Shown here piece by piece: positions 1-11,684 of a stretch of 64,000 nucleotides of DNA. The stretch comes from Engraulis encrasicolus (lineage: Eukaryota > Chordata > Actinopteri > Clupeiformes > Engraulidae), in assembly GCF_034702125.1 (NCBI RefSeq), contig NC_085880.1, positions 12,168,257 through 12,232,256 on the forward strand, in the 5' to 3' direction. The notes under the pieces were generated by a model. The model was not told the DNA's origin, ran no database searches, and saw only the letters and a list, made by a program, of their open reading frames with translations. The position numbers and the translations under genes were made by a program. The stretch's first letter is position 1. Every line of letters begins with the position of its first letter.

Positions 1-566
1 CCGGCGGTAGTCGGGCGTCAGCGCCGCGGGAGCCGGCTCCGCGCCGCGCTGCATTTGGAAAATAGAACTCGAGCGTATTTTTCACGCCGGCGACCGGCGG
101 TGTCTCATTCAAATGAATGGCAAAGTAGCATGCTAGCTTTGGCTGTGGCTAGGGTTTTGAATAGGACTGGCCGCGCACGCCGACGCTGTCAGTGTGCAAG
201 GCAGAGAAAAGCACGCCGGCCAAAACTAAGCAGAAAGACTGCGACCGTTCCGTTCCGCCTTGGTATGTTTTGGCCCTAAGGAGGGCCAAATTTTTTTATC
301 GCCACCATCGGAGGGCCACATGATCATGGATCTGTCTGCAACTCGCAGAGTTCGAGGTGCATTTGGTTGCTCACTGACTATCGATATTGGAACGAATAGG
401 AGTGTTCTCTATCGGTCAACAGTATAATTACAATGAATTAATTCAGTAGTGGTTTAAAAAAATCTTCACATTATTTTTTAAAAGTCATGTTTTATCCATG
501 TGAGGGCCACACTGAGTAAGGAAGCGGGCCGCATGTGGCCCCCGGGCCTCCAGTTGCCCATCCCTG
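1..566. mobile_element. CpG-rich start of window and 3' end of a hAT-like element
   Basis: The first 60 bases are CpG-rich. Positions 241-280 recur almost exactly at 14,355-14,395, so this is repeat DNA. The stretch to 566 ends in ...gttgcccatccctg. Read in reverse this is CAGGGATGGGCAAC followed by a tract that repeats gggccac, the usual terminus of a fish/vertebrate non-autonomous hAT element. I could not find its other end. Confidence 0.5.
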
Positions 567-800
567 CACTAGATCAACTTTTATGGGTACACACACCACG
601 GCCAAAGCGTTCAAAAGGGTTTTAATGCACGCTAGGAGCTTTAAAACAGGTCAAATACGTGCCCGACGGGCCAGGTTTTAACCCAAAACTTTGCGCAGCA
701 GGCATGAAAATTTCTCGCGGTTTTGCCTTTCATCCCTTTCCCTCGGTCCACCCAAGATGGGATATTAATCTAAACTGGCCGGAATTCTCCTTTAATGTGA
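567..800. repeat. Dispersed repeat, inverted copy of 7,560-7,795
   Basis: About 230 bases match the reverse complement of 7,560-7,795, including shared blocks around ttttaatgcacgctaggagc and caagatgggatat. The two copies are 7 kb apart and diverged by substitutions and small gaps. The family is unknown to me. Confidence 0.7.
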
Positions 801-1183
801 CTGCGTGCGTGGCTGCGAGGCAAAGACTCTCGGATGCCAGAGCTCCACAAGCGCGCCCAACAGCACGCGTGAATCGGCCACTTTACGCACACACACAGAG
901 GTTGGATAAACAGTTGCGCAGAGGAATACTGCCGTGCAATACTAGAACGCAGTAACTCAAAATGGTCGAAAAAAAATTTATATCGGAAATCGGTTCTAAA
1001 CTACCTCATTTGTCTTGTGTCCAAATATGGTGGTCCAACACCGTCCCGTTTTGGAGAAAACTCATTTTGAAAGTGCAAAAATGACCCAAAAAAGGTTAAA
1101 CAAAAACGCAGTAAGTCGGCGAGTTACTGCTGCACGTTCCAATGGGACTGGTTTGGGAGTAGACAGTAATACAAGCTAAGAAC

Positions 1184-1586
1184 CAGTGTTGCCAGATTTT
1201 CTACGACAAATAAGCGACTGACGTCCTGAAAACAAGCCCAAAAGAAGCGACTGACGGGCGTAGTGAAAACAAGCCCAAAATAAGCAACCGAAGGGGTGGG
1301 TCGTCAGTCGCGTGCCTAGTCAGGGAAGACCTTGCTCTTTGCGGGGGTCTGCGTGGCAGCTAAAATTCCCACAAAGAGAGTGGGAGTTAACAATGCAGTA
1401 GTAAAGTAACTTGTAAGGATGCGTGAGAAAAACGAGTTGCCATTGAGAAACACATTAAAATCACTGGCAGAGTAGGAGAAAAAATCAAGCCCAAAAAAAC
1501 GCAACCCGCGACTTAGCAAAATTTAAAGCGATTGCTCAAAAAGAGAAGCCCAATGTCGCTTATAATAAGCGGACTTGGCAACACTG
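1184..1586. mobile_element. hAT-type MITE (CAGTGTTGCC family), 403 bp
   Basis: Termini are CAGTGTTGCCAGATTTTC and ...GGCAACACTG. It is flanked on both sides by the perfect 8-bp duplication CTAAGAAC (1,176-1,183 and 1,587-1,594), diagnostic of hAT transposition. No transposase ORF. It is a longer relative of the 107-bp copy at 45,378-45,484. Confidence 0.9.
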
Positions 1587-1838
1587 CTAAGAACGCAGTA
1601 ACTCCTGCAGTAACTCCATTTTGTGGCAGTAATACCAGCCAAGAACGCAGTAACTCTGTTTTTTGTGGCAAAAAGACACATAAATGTTGTTTTTTTGGGG
1701 GTTTTTTTGTGTGCATTAAATTTCTATCCTAAACAAGCATTACCAGGAAGTGTCACCACCAATTTACCGACAACACAGTTGTCGCGCCATATGGAAAACT
1801 TTGAAGCCTTTTTTCTCAGTTTGCCGTTTTCAGAGTTA

Positions 1839-2367
1839 AGCCGGGCATACACTGTGCGATATTTTCACTCGTGGGTCTTAAGCTTCTGCTCACACTGCAC
1901 GACGGAATTTCACAGTTTAAAAGTTCACAACTCACGACGCACGTCCTCACACTACACGAGCCGACAGTCGGGTGCGAGCGAAATGCTTCCACCGTACGAT
2001 GCGTCAGGCATGTTTCCCCGGTCTGCAGAGGAGGGAACATGCGCACCTGAGGTGGAGATGAGGTCGCGCTCAACAGCGAATCGCACGGCCCTATTCATTT
2101 GTGCATGTGAAGTGTCAATTCGGGTCGTAGCACTGCTTTAACTGTGCGATTTACACACGAGCCACGACCAGAATTTCAAACAGTTTTGATTTTCTTGCGA
2201 CCCTGCGATTGCACGCTCGTGAGGCGAAATCGCTTGTCGTTACCCCATGTACACTGCACGATGCGAGACTCACGATTGACCTGCGATTGAGCAAGAAATC
2301 GGCCCGACTCTCAAAAAGTCGTGCGAGTGCCAAATCGGGGCAAAAGTCGCACAGTGTAAGCCCAGCT
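1839..2367. mobile_element. Harbinger-type MITE, 529 bp
   Basis: Termini AGCCGGGCATACACTGTGCG and, in reverse, AGCTGGGCTTACACTGTGCG are a clear inverted pair. The element is flanked by TTA on both sides (1,836-1,838 and 2,368-2,370), the usual PIF/Harbinger target duplication. The interior is CpG-rich and non-coding. Confidence 0.8.
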
Positions 2368-2499
2368 TTACTGCGTTCTAAGATTGTAGGGCAGAATAGG
2401 CACCTGCGCTTAATGTAGGCCTATCTTACTGAGGGAATCAAAATCTTGTCACACTGAAAATGCCTTCGCGCTTACCATTCACCGCCCATTGCTCTTCAT

Positions 2500-3200
2500 T
2501 GATGGTGATGTGTAGACCGACATTTGGTTACTGCATTTAATGGGGTGGATTTTGGGGATATGGTTGTGTTAACAGGTCTTTTCCGACGTTGAAGGACTTT
2601 GAATGTGCCATGTTTACAGACATTAACGGCCCCTTCCATAGGTCCCTTCCTGCGCGTCTTTATGTACAACTGCAATAATGGCAGTTCCACCCGCTTACGT
2701 CGCGCGTAAACACGCGTGCAGACTGGAAAATTAAATAAACATTCTGATATGTTTTATTAACACTCGAGCGTAATTTCAGTCATCATTTCAAGCAGCATTT
2801 AACTGTACTCTGCCTGGCCATGACCTGTTGAAAGTGTTGCGTTGCCCATGAGCGTGAGAATGACTTCACTTGCCGTTCTGGAAAAAAGATGTGATGGGTG
2901 GTTAAGCCTAGGCTATATTCACCGGGTATTGAACTCACGCCTCCGATAAGGAAACGGCAAAAGTGTATGGAATTCCGACATTCTAACCACTCACCCACCA
3001 ACCGTGCTTCCAAATTAGTGGTAGGCTATAGCCTACAATATTAAACATTATATGCAAAACCTAAGTAAAAATAATACATGGTGGATTGTAATGTCGCATT
3101 TGGTAACTGCAGTTGAAGAGGGGTGAAGTCGGGGACATGATTGTGTTGACAAAGATTTGTGGACTTTGATAGATGTAAATAGCCTACTGAATTTGACGGG
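2500..3200. repeat. Pair of diverged direct repeats flanking a tRNA-like unit
   Basis: About 2,505-2,610 and 3,070-3,175 are related. Both read gtcg/gac-catttggt-actgca, then ggggac/gggat-atggttgtgtt, then an actttga block. Divergence is high. The rest of the interval is unique or unrecognised. Confidence 0.45.
2885..3005 (-). repeat. tRNA-derived SINE-like fragment
   Basis: On the minus strand ggtgggtgagtggttagaat resembles a Pol III A box, and gaggcgtgagttcaatacc, about 50 bases on, resembles a B box. I see no convincing acceptor-stem pairing, so this is more likely a SINE head or tRNA pseudogene than a working tRNA. Confidence 0.35.
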
Positions 3201-3209
3201 CACTGTGTG

Positions 3210-4830
3210 GTACAGCGTCACTGCTTTGTGATAAATGCACCCGAGTTGAGGCGAGACATTCCGAGCATTTCCGAAAACTTCATAGTACATCTTAACTTAC
3301 TTGGTTGGAATTTCATCGGACTTCCCACACAGCAGAGGACTCCGATGCGGAGCCGCGTTCAAGTCACCACATCCGTGTCACTGTCACATTCCTTTGGGTT
3401 CCACTTGGTGGATCAGGGTCGCCACCGTGCGCCGCCCCAACTTCTACCGTCAAAACGCGGACCATAATCGCATCCATATCTGATTCACAAACGCGGACGC
3501 GCTGTAAAATCTAACGGACGTTGGTACAGTTTTTGTTGGGGCAGACACGACCGAACAGCGCTCTCCAGTAAGTATTGATTTATTTATATTAGGTGATACA
3601 CAAAGGTACAAAAAGTATATCTGAAGCTTTTATACTATCAATGCTTATTGATATTTCGTAGGATTTTGTTTTATGACTTTAAAAGTGTAAGTTAACCCTA
3701 GTTGTTTTCAAAACGAGACAGCTAGTTCATTCATTCAAAGACATGGAGAACTACATTGGCTATTGTAGTATTTCCTAAATGCTGTTAAAATATGATGCCA
3801 TCCGATACATGGAGGAAGTGCAGTTGAATAAAAATGATCAACATTGTGCCCATTTTAACAGCCTTGTTTACGTTAGCTTGCTAGCCAGTTACTAGCAAAC
3901 CGGTTGACTGAAGCAAACTTGTGTAAAGTTAAACGTAGGTCTAAGTGTTCAAATACTCCTATGAAACGGCTATATTGGTCTGAATTTGGCTCATGGTACA
4001 CTTTTACACGGATTGGTGATGCTCTCAACAGGTTTGGCACCAACTGTGTTTTTAACGGTACAAATCCTAAAGCGGTGGCATCATGTTCTCCTCACGTTAA
4101 CGAAATCCAGGCTAATTTATTAGCAATTAATGGATGGCCATGAACTGCGCCCTCGTCCCATATGCTGTCCATCATTGGTGAATGAATGAAGTAGCTGGGC
4201 TCATAGTTTGATACAGGTGTCCGTGGTTGGGCTACAAATATCTGAATTTGTCCTTAATCTTGTGCAACAGTAAACAGGTGGAATTACCTCTGGGTCGGAC
4301 AGGGCTAGCCAGCTGTAATCCACCCTGCTACGGTGATGCCCGCCTGCCTCCCGGCTTTTACGACCAAGAGTAAGTAGGACATTGTACATCTTATAATATT
4401 CAACATCATTACTGTCACGGGATAGAGATGTGAAAGAGCGTTGTCCATTCCATATGCAATGCAATGTCTGATTGCCATCTTACGAAATTTAAATGAAAGC
4501 TCTAAGTTTAGCTCTGTTGCCTTTTCAGATCGGAGCGCTGATGTGATGTTTCCCCGTCGACTGATGAGGCATGAGAGAAGGAAGAGAAGGCAGCCACGAC
4601 ACGCGATTGTTCAACATGACAGTGAGACAGAAAAATAATGTCAAGATAAATAAAAAATCATGATGAGTGAAGTTCTTAGTCAGGTTGTGTTTTTTTTCGG
4701 GTTCTTATTTAAACGGTGTCTAGGCCAGGTCTGTGTTATCTGTAGAATTAAATCTAAATGCTGTTTGAAACGGTTAACTGGTTTAGTGTTCGTTTATTGG
4801 GATTATAGCATAATAAGAAAGTAACTTTAT
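3210..4830. other. Non-coding spacer
   Basis: Unique-looking AT-rich sequence with short ORFs only. None has a family signature, and no splice-supported coding potential was seen. Confidence 0.5.
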
Positions 4831-4839
4831 GAGCAAAAT

Positions 4840-5165
4840 GGTCCCGGCCCGGAACATCTATGAGTCCGGAATGGGTCCGTAACTGATAAAAAGTAGTGGA
4901 ACCGTGACGGATGCAATAAGTGGACACGGAATGAGTCCGCATCGGATGTCGCGCCTCCGAACCGGGCTCACTGCGGAGGTACGCTTCTGCACGCGGATCC
5001 GTTGCGGGTGACAAACGGGTCCCTTTTGAGTCCGCACCACGCCTCCGCGTCGGATGATAGGCGGCGTGCAAGTGGACGCCGATACGGCCCCGTTTACCGG
5101 ATCCGTTCCGGAGGATGGCCTCCGGACGGTGGACTCCGGGGCGGATCCATTACGGTGTACTTTTG
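4840..5165. repeat. CpG-rich, TCCG-dense tract
   Basis: About 320 bases crowded with tccg, cgga and ggatcc words in both orientations, sharply bounded by AT-rich DNA on both sides. It looks like a GC-rich MITE or a foreign insert. No clean terminal inverted repeat was found. Confidence 0.4.
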
Positions 5166-5756
5166 CTGTGTGGGTTACCTCGTACCTACATCGGACCTAG
5201 TTGGTCTAAGGGTTTTGAGAAATCATAGTTGTTGGTTAGTTGTTGTGTCGGACTTCGTTCGGACTAACTTGGTCCGAAGGCTAATTTTGGTCAGATTCGA
5301 GAAATCCACCCCAGGCCGGTGTGACTCTGAAAACGAAACAGAGTATGGACCACATTGAGCCCTACAAAAGGAGCCTGCCAGCAGATATACACAACAGCAA
5401 GCGACAAAAACTGTAAGAACCATTACACTTTAACATTTTCTTTGGCATTTTGTTTTTGTATGGTTTAGTGATTAAACGTAGGACTCTAACTACTCTACCT
5501 CTGTACTCTACTGTTACTTTGTCTTTCCCTCTAGTGGTGATTCCCCAAGCTGCGCTGACTGTGTGCTGCAGAGTACTTCAGCAGAGTGTGAGGGAGCGCC
5601 TACACAGGTGTGTTAATGTAGCATCCGCCATAAAGACACTCCCAGTGGAGGCTCCCACTCACATAAAGGGAAGACATTTCCAAAAGTATAACACAGTGCA
5701 CCTTTAATATGGTATTGCCTGTCTGACGTTGTTAAATAGCATGGCAATGGCCCGCG

Positions 5757-5845
5757 ATGCTAGCCAGGCTGCGCCCTCCTTGTGACGCAGCACCTTCGGC
5801 GGTAGATCAAATCTCGATTGCAAGTCTATGATAATCAGGTAACCG
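5757..5845 (+). repeat. Short dispersed repeat, copy also at 39,592-39,684
   Basis: Both copies read gctagccagg, then gcgccctcct or gacgccctcct, then gtgacgca-caac/cacc, ending in tatgataatcagg or tcgatgataatcagg. They have the same orientation and are about 34 kb apart. Confidence 0.6.
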
Positions 5846-5879
5846 CGATGCCTTTGTCAGACAAAAATATGGCCCGCCT

Positions 5880-6215
5880 CCCCAGGTAGCAAATTTCATC
5901 TGGCCCACTGTTGGCCCGATTCTTTTTCGCGAGTGCTGACAGTTGGCCCAATTCTGGCTTTGTCCGCGGACCACGTCCCAATAATGGCCCTATTACCGTA
6001 TGCCGACAGTTATTTTCAGTGACGGCTCAGTTACTGCATGAGACTGACAGTTATTTTCAGTGTCGGCTGAGTGTTGGCTCAGTTAATGCATGACATGACA
6101 GTTATTTTCAGTGTTCTATGAAGTGTTGGCTGAGTCACGGTAACCAGTGTTCCAGCCGAGCTGACACTCAGCTGACAGTGCTGACATTCAGCCCAAATCT
6201 GTGCTTGCTACACGG
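5880..6215 (+). repeat. Degenerate tandem repeat with gacagttattttcagtg core
   Basis: The 17-base core starts at 6,005, 6,046 and 6,097. It is followed by variants of cggctcagt/cggctgagtgttggctcagt and gcatgagac. Upstream the words tggccc and gttggccc recur. Period about 41-51 bases; no coding signal. Confidence 0.55.
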
Positions 6216-6624
6216 TTCCAAACTCAATTGCAGACCCCTACTTAAGTGGTAACTAGTGGTAAATTCTTGTTGTAGGAGGAGCCTCCAATTGCAGCAGACC
6301 TTCGCCCACAGACCTGTATTAACCTAGACTGGCAATGGGCGGTTCTAGCCAGTGGCAGCTTTTCTGATTGACTGGGCGCAGCCATCTTTGCTTTTTTCGC
6401 ACCCTGTGGGCTCCTCCCACAGACGTAGCTCCGCCTAATGGAGACTATCGCAGCTGTGAGCCATAGGAATGCATACGATTTCAAACGGTGATTACAATGT
6501 CATCAAAGAGGGTTTCAATCATTTTTGCTAAGATTTTGACAAGTTGTAACGTCTAAATTCTCACTCCACTAATGAAATTACCCTCACTACCACCAAACGT
6601 TTTATTATAGCGCCAGAAGCTGAG

Positions 6625-6727
6625 CGGTCTTGCCAGATCGGGCGGTTTCCCGCCCAATCGGGCCATTGAGGAAGGCGGTCTGTGGGTAGAAATGGGCAAA
6701 AATAATCAGTATCATCTGGTAACACTG
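6625..6727. mobile_element. hAT-type MITE, 103 bp (GCCAGATnGGGCGG family)
   Basis: Decayed termini cggtcttgccag and ctggtaacactg. Imperfect 8-base flanks aagctgag and aagccgac are consistent with an old hAT duplication. The internal gggcgg...cccgcccaatcgggc matches the better preserved copy at 7,187-7,413. Confidence 0.65.
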
Positions 6728-6954
6728 AAGCCGACTGTTTTCGTTGCCGCTTATGCAGGTTTGTGGATATTTGTGACACTGAATCGGCCATGCTTACGTG
6801 TATACAGCTTATTTTATGTACTTCACTCAGATGTAATGACAACTATGTAGGTAGGCCTATGTATTTCTTAAATAAGCCGTACGTTTTCAGTACTGTGCCA
6901 TTATTAATAGCCCCCCCCAAAAGGACGCTGAAGGTAACATAGCAACAACACGGC

Positions 6955-7070
6955 ACAGCTGTTCATTACCAAACACATTGCAGCTGTGAAAATAGCCACT
7001 TGAGAGCGAGACTTTTCTAGAACATTAATTTATACTAGAGCTAATTGTTCTAAAGACGTTACAAATGGCC
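6955..7070 (+). repeat. Direct repeat unit 1 (partner 7,450-7,565)
   Basis: Shared blocks are ttaccaaacacattgcagct, gtgaaaata, cttgagagcg, ctaaaga-gtta. The two units flank the 7,187-7,413 MITE. Confidence 0.65.
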
Positions 7071-7186
7071 TGGTCCAACATTAACCTAGGGCAGAGTGGT
7101 CTTTTCGTATTACATGACACCAACATAACGCTGTGTACAAGGACACGCAACACATGAAGCACAGAACTACAATAGCCTATGGGAAG

Positions 7187-7413
7187 CAGTGTTGCAGTGT
7201 TGCCAGATTGGGCGGGTGCCCGCCCAATTGGGCTACTTGGGATGAGCGTCGGCGGGCAAAAACGGGAAAAATTGGCCATTTGGCGTTTTTTTAAGCCGTT
7301 TTGGGCCCACAGAAGTCAATGTAATTTGTTGAATTTGGGCGGAATTTAGCGCATTTTGGCGGTTTTTGAGAACCTTTTGGGCGGGATTTGGTCAGACACA
7401 TCTGGCAACACTG
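7187..7413. mobile_element. hAT-type MITE, 227 bp, with perfect TSD
   Basis: It begins cagtgttgcagtgttgccag (the terminal octamer is doubled) and ends atctggcaacactg. The flanks are exact 8-bp duplications ATGGGAAG at 7,179-7,186 and 7,414-7,421. A decayed relative of its right half lies at 33,985-34,147. Confidence 0.9.
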
Positions 7414-7449
7414 ATGGGAAGGTGAAGATATGTGAAATTTAACCGACCA

Positions 7450-7565
7450 TGGGACACGACATGTTAATTACCAAACACATCGCAGCTGTGAAAATAACGC
7501 ACAAGCCCCTTGAGAGCGATACTTTTATGGAACTTTAATTTGGACTTCCTCTAAAGATGTTAAAG
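7450..7565 (+). repeat. Direct repeat unit 2 (partner 6,955-7,070)
   Basis: Second unit of the duplicated block, about 85% similar by eye. Confidence 0.65.
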
Positions 7566-7795
7566 GGCAATTCCGGCCAGTTTGGATTCATATCCCATCT
7601 TGGGTGGACCCAGGGAAAAGGATGAAAGGGGAAACCGCGAGAAATTTCATGCGTGCTGCGCAAAGTTCTTCAATTGCGCTGTTTTCGGTTAAACCCTGGC
7701 CCGTCGGGCAGGTATTTGACCTGTTTTAAAGCTCCTAGCGTGCATTAAAACCTTTTGAACGATTTGGCCGTGGTGTGTGGGTCCATACAAGTCGA
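7560..7795. repeat. Dispersed repeat, inverted copy of 567-800
   Basis: Partner of the repeat at 567-800, in opposite orientation. It ends near gatctagtgg, where the other copy abuts the hAT-like terminus at 566. Confidence 0.7.
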
Positions 7796-8027
7796 TCTAG
7801 TGGTTCACAGTTCCATTAGGTAGCACAGGTACGATACAACAGGAGTTTTCAAAAGTGGCGCACCTACCTCTCTCAGCTTCCGCCTTCCAACTACGTCCGC
7901 AAAATGGTTTGCCAAAGTGATACTTCATAGTAATCCATTTTATTTTTGTCCACCAAAGACGAGCCACAAGAAACATATTCACACGTTCCCATGTCCTGTG
8001 TTGTTATTGTCTCGCAAATTCACTTCT

Positions 8028-8296
8028 CTGTCACTGAACGCAGTTTAGTGACGTCACGGTGTCACATGACTCCTGGAAGGAATACATCTTTATCTGTAAC
8101 AAATATTCTGGTTCGAAAAAGATAACCATGGCCACCAAACTCTTCAATTTAACCACCCCAACGGAGGATCCATCTCAAAATATCAAACAGTATATTACGA
8201 CAGCGCCTCTCTCTCTATAATAACTGGATGAGCGAATTGCGTTCCTTCCAGGAGTCATGTGACACCGTGACATCACTAAACTGCGTTCAGTGACAG
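8028..8296. mobile_element. MITE with 55-bp inverted arms
   Basis: Left arm 8,028-8,082 (ctgtcactgaacgcagttta...) is repeated inverted at 8,242-8,296. Non-coding middle of about 160 bases. No TSD could be assigned with confidence. Confidence 0.8.
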
Positions 8297-8310
8297 CGCC
8301 GCTTCGCGTC

Positions 8311-8392
8311 GGGGTCTAAAGATTCTCTCTGTCGTGCTGCTATTCCACGGTAGCGACCTTCTCGCCGAACGTTAACCCTTACATAATAGACA
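8311..8392. repeat. Half copy of the 13,949-14,089 palindromic element
   Basis: About 65 bases around attctctctgtcgtgctgct are nearly identical to the right arm of the palindrome at 13,949-14,089, ending gttaaccctta. Confidence 0.75.
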
Positions 8393-8619
8393 CTGATTGG
8401 TTTTCATATTGATACTGTGGCCTTGTTTTATCCAATTATGTGGTTTGTTGACATCACATGACACCACACACTGCCCCAGGCTTGCTCTTTCCCTCACTGT
8501 ACATGAGCATGTGTCCTTGACAGATTGCTCTTGCATTGGCCAAGATCTTTCACACTTTTTGCAATATTTATGTAACCGGGTGAGCGCGGATGGAGACGGA
8601 ACCATTGTGAGTGGTGAAG

Positions 8620-10110
8620 CGTTCCACCCGGTACTATTTATACGCCGGACTTCTGGCTTGTTTTGAGCTAGTAGTAGCCAGCGGCATTGGATCTGTTGGG
8701 CTCCGAAGAGTTGGCAGTGCCTCTCTGCTATCCGCTTCTGGTAAGTATCTGAAACTTTGATATGGGGTTTATTGTTTTTGGTCCGTATGTGATCACATTC
8801 CCTTCTCCTTGCAGCTCGTTGTGAGCTGCGCTGCGCTGCGTCGTCGCCTTTACAGCGTTGGGTTGCAGTCGCTTCATGCGGTTATGCCAGGTGCGTGTTT
8901 TTACTTTTCCCTCTTCCACTGCTTCTCTTGGGCATTTCAGTTAATAGTAGTTTCTCATTTGATCTCATTCTCGACAGATCGGTGCATTGTTTAAGCTCCT
9001 TGCGGTCATTCGGAGCATGGAGGCTGTGCTGTCGCTTCACTTGCCGTCTGGGCAGTTGTTTACCTCTGCCACCTTACTTTGTGTAAACTCTGTAAGTTTC
9101 CAATATTTCACGCTTGTCGGCTACAATAGCGCTAGCAGTGAGCCTAATGCCTGTTTGTACCCGTGCAGGAAACGTGTGTGCCTATGCCAGAAATGGACGT
9201 AGGCCTACAGTGTATCAAATATATAGTCGGCAAGCAACGCATCCAGCTCCGAACCGGTAAGTTTGTATGCCATGTTCACTATAGCCAAGTATCCCTTTAA
9301 CACGCTATTAACATGCTGCCTTTGCTTTTAGAGGTCTAACTCCAACTGTTACTGCTGTTTTGCCTGGAGTGGGTGATTGCTGTCGCTGCCCTTTTATTAT
9401 TTTCCCTATACTGTCGCTGTTTGTGCGTCCCAGCTCCCAGTTGGCGTGAGAGGCCAGTATTACCGGAGCTGCCTTCAGTGTGTGTGTTTGTGTGAGCGTG
9501 CATGTGCGTGTGAAATCACTACTGTGTGTCACTTTGTGTTTGTGTGTCTTTTGTTTGCTTGGCGTGTTGCTGCATTGTGCTGCTTCGCTTCTTGCTGCTT
9601 TTGTTTGTTTGGCTTTATGTTCTTCCCCAATTGTCCTTGTTAATTTTGGATTTATTTCAGCAAGCAATCCAGCTCCAGTAGGTTAAAGTGGGACTAGTTC
9701 CTCTCCCCCTCTAGCTCTCCTCCACCTGACTCCCATGTGGAGTGCTTAGGACTAGTTGAGCAGACTCCCTTCCCTCTTTCTGTGTGTATTCGATTTTCCT
9801 TAGTTGTAGTGAGTAGAGTTGAAGTTTGTAGTGTATTGTCTTTAATTTGCTTTTCTTCCCTCTTTTGTAGTATTGCAGTGACTTGCGGTGTTGGGTGCAC
9901 TGGTGGTGGCTTTCCTGTCTCGTCTGCCTTCTAAACCCTTTCCTCTCCAGGTTATAGTACAGGTGGTTGGTGAGGGTGAGGAGGAGTAGCCTATAGCGAT
10001 TCCCTTGATTTTAGTAACTTGTCATTGTCATTGGCACCTGATGAACACTTTTTTAAAAGAAATTAAATTAAACTTTTTTTATTGATCTATTTATGAAATA
10101 AATATTGAGA
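8620..10110 (+). ncRNA. Candidate spliced non-coding or transposon-derived transcript
   Basis: A TATA-like ctatttatac (about 8,632) is followed by a run of good splice signals. Donors lie at 8,731 (ggtaagtat), 8,890 (aggtgcgt), 9,092 (gtaagttt) and 9,259 (ggtaagttt). Acceptors lie at 8,814, 8,977, 9,169 and 9,331, each after a pyrimidine tract. AATAAA lies near 10,098. The small exons have no long ORF. A phrase aagcaa-atccagctcc occurs in the exon near 9,231 and again after the acceptor at 9,660, suggesting duplicated exons. Splice signals by eye only. Confidence 0.25.
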
Positions 10111-11680
10111 ATTGCCTTGTGACTCCATTTTCATAATTGTTGAATTGAGAAGAAAAATAAAGAGACATTGTATTTGTACACTTTTTGTCCTCATTCTTAC
10201 AAACTTTTGCACATTCGAACCTGTGAAGCCTTTTGGGTCTGTGTTGTTGTCTTGGGGTAGCGCCCCCAAGTGGCGTAGTCGAGAAAAACAAGCAGCTTAT
10301 CTGCCACTGGTTACATTTACAAAATTTAAAAAAATATTGGGATGATCTATAGTTAGTCATGATCTGTTTTCACCATTTGTTTTGTTTTCAACTAAAATTA
10401 TTTCCGTTTTATGTTGAAAAATAGGTATGTTGCCATACGGCAACATTGTGCGGTAATGGAACAAGACGGTCAATAGGGAAAGTGTATTGATACAAATACC
10501 CAATTCTAATTGATTTATTTATTGATTGAATGATTGATAACTGATAATATTTATGATTAATGTAAATGGTGGTCTATAAAGAACATCAAAAATGTTATAT
10601 AGGTGGTGGGCCCAGTCTCATATCTTGTCAGTTCGTTGGTGTTAACGAGTGGCAACTTTATTTTTGCTTATATAACCCCCTGACAACCTATTAATCAATA
10701 TTTTGGCTGTTGCCATCCTCAAAACTTGCACATTGATTTATAAAAATGACAACAAAAACTAGCCGACCGAGTGACGTCACGTCAGTGCAAAATCAACGAG
10801 GCAGAATACAGCTAGCGCGTGCATGCTACCCGGAACCGTCAGATTTCATGGCAAAAAGTGTAAGTGGGCTCACTTGTTGTGTACATGCAAAAAAATTTTT
10901 ATTTTTCTCAAACTTTCAGGAGTGCTCTTTTTCGCTGTTAGTGTTCGACTGTCTGACCATCATTGGGTAACGAGAGATAAATGTCAAAAAGATTACAGGT
11001 CTGTTCCCTCAAAGCAATAGAGCAATGAGGTGACGGGGGTAGATCAATTCGCCAAAAAACTAAGTGTCAGTAAAGAAATGCAAGCTGTGTTATTTTTTCC
11101 AGTAACAGGAAAATGGTCAGGAATTAAATGCCTACGTTGTTTCAATGATTAGGTGAATTATCTGCCTATGAAAAAAGCCCGATATGCGGATAAATATTCC
11201 CTTTTCAACTTTGAGGGGCGGAGACTTCCCATTGACTGTGCATTATGTGACGTCACCCCCAGTCTCTTTTATTTTCGTTATTTTTTAAGATCAATGTGCA
11301 ACTTTTCAGCGTGGCAACAGCCAGAATATTGCTTTACATATTGTCAGGAGGTCATATTAGAAAAATCAAGTTGCCACTCGAGAGTGAGAACGAAACTCAT
11401 TTTCTAAAGGAGCTACGAAATCTAGCCCACCGTCTACTAGTAGGTGTTCAGAAATGTTTTATGAGCTTTCACTCTGAGTACATGCAGAAAAGCGAACAAG
11501 GCCTATGCAGACTGCCAGAGGTATACGACAAAAATCTCCAAACCCCAGATTAGAGCATAAAGCTACTGTCATCTTGACCATTTGAAGCCTCCAAAATGTT
11601 TTGACTTCAGGTGTCTGTTATAATTAGGCTAATTAGCACAAAACGTTTGTGTAAATCTGTCAACCCGATTAAAAAATATT
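10110..11680. other. Non-coding spacer
   Basis: AT-rich sequence with no recognised gene or mobile-element terminus. Only short ORFs without family signatures. Confidence 0.45.
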
Positions 11681-11684
11681 GTAC

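Larger units (their letters stand above)
926..2398. mobile_element. MITE with ACTGCC termini, opened by two later insertions
   Basis: The left end is ATACTGCCGTGCAA and the right end ATTGTAGGGCAGAATA, imperfect inverted termini. Just inside are inverted aGAACGCAGTAACT motifs that recur several times within. Removing a hAT MITE (1,184-1,586) and a Harbinger-type MITE (1,839-2,367), each with one TSD copy, leaves about 530 bases. These match, in reverse orientation, the uninterrupted 509-base copy at 47,328-47,836. Confidence 0.85.

Noticed and set aside
2885..3005. Functional tRNA gene
   Set aside because: A- and B-box-like words are present, but I could not pair an acceptor stem or place an anticodon loop.
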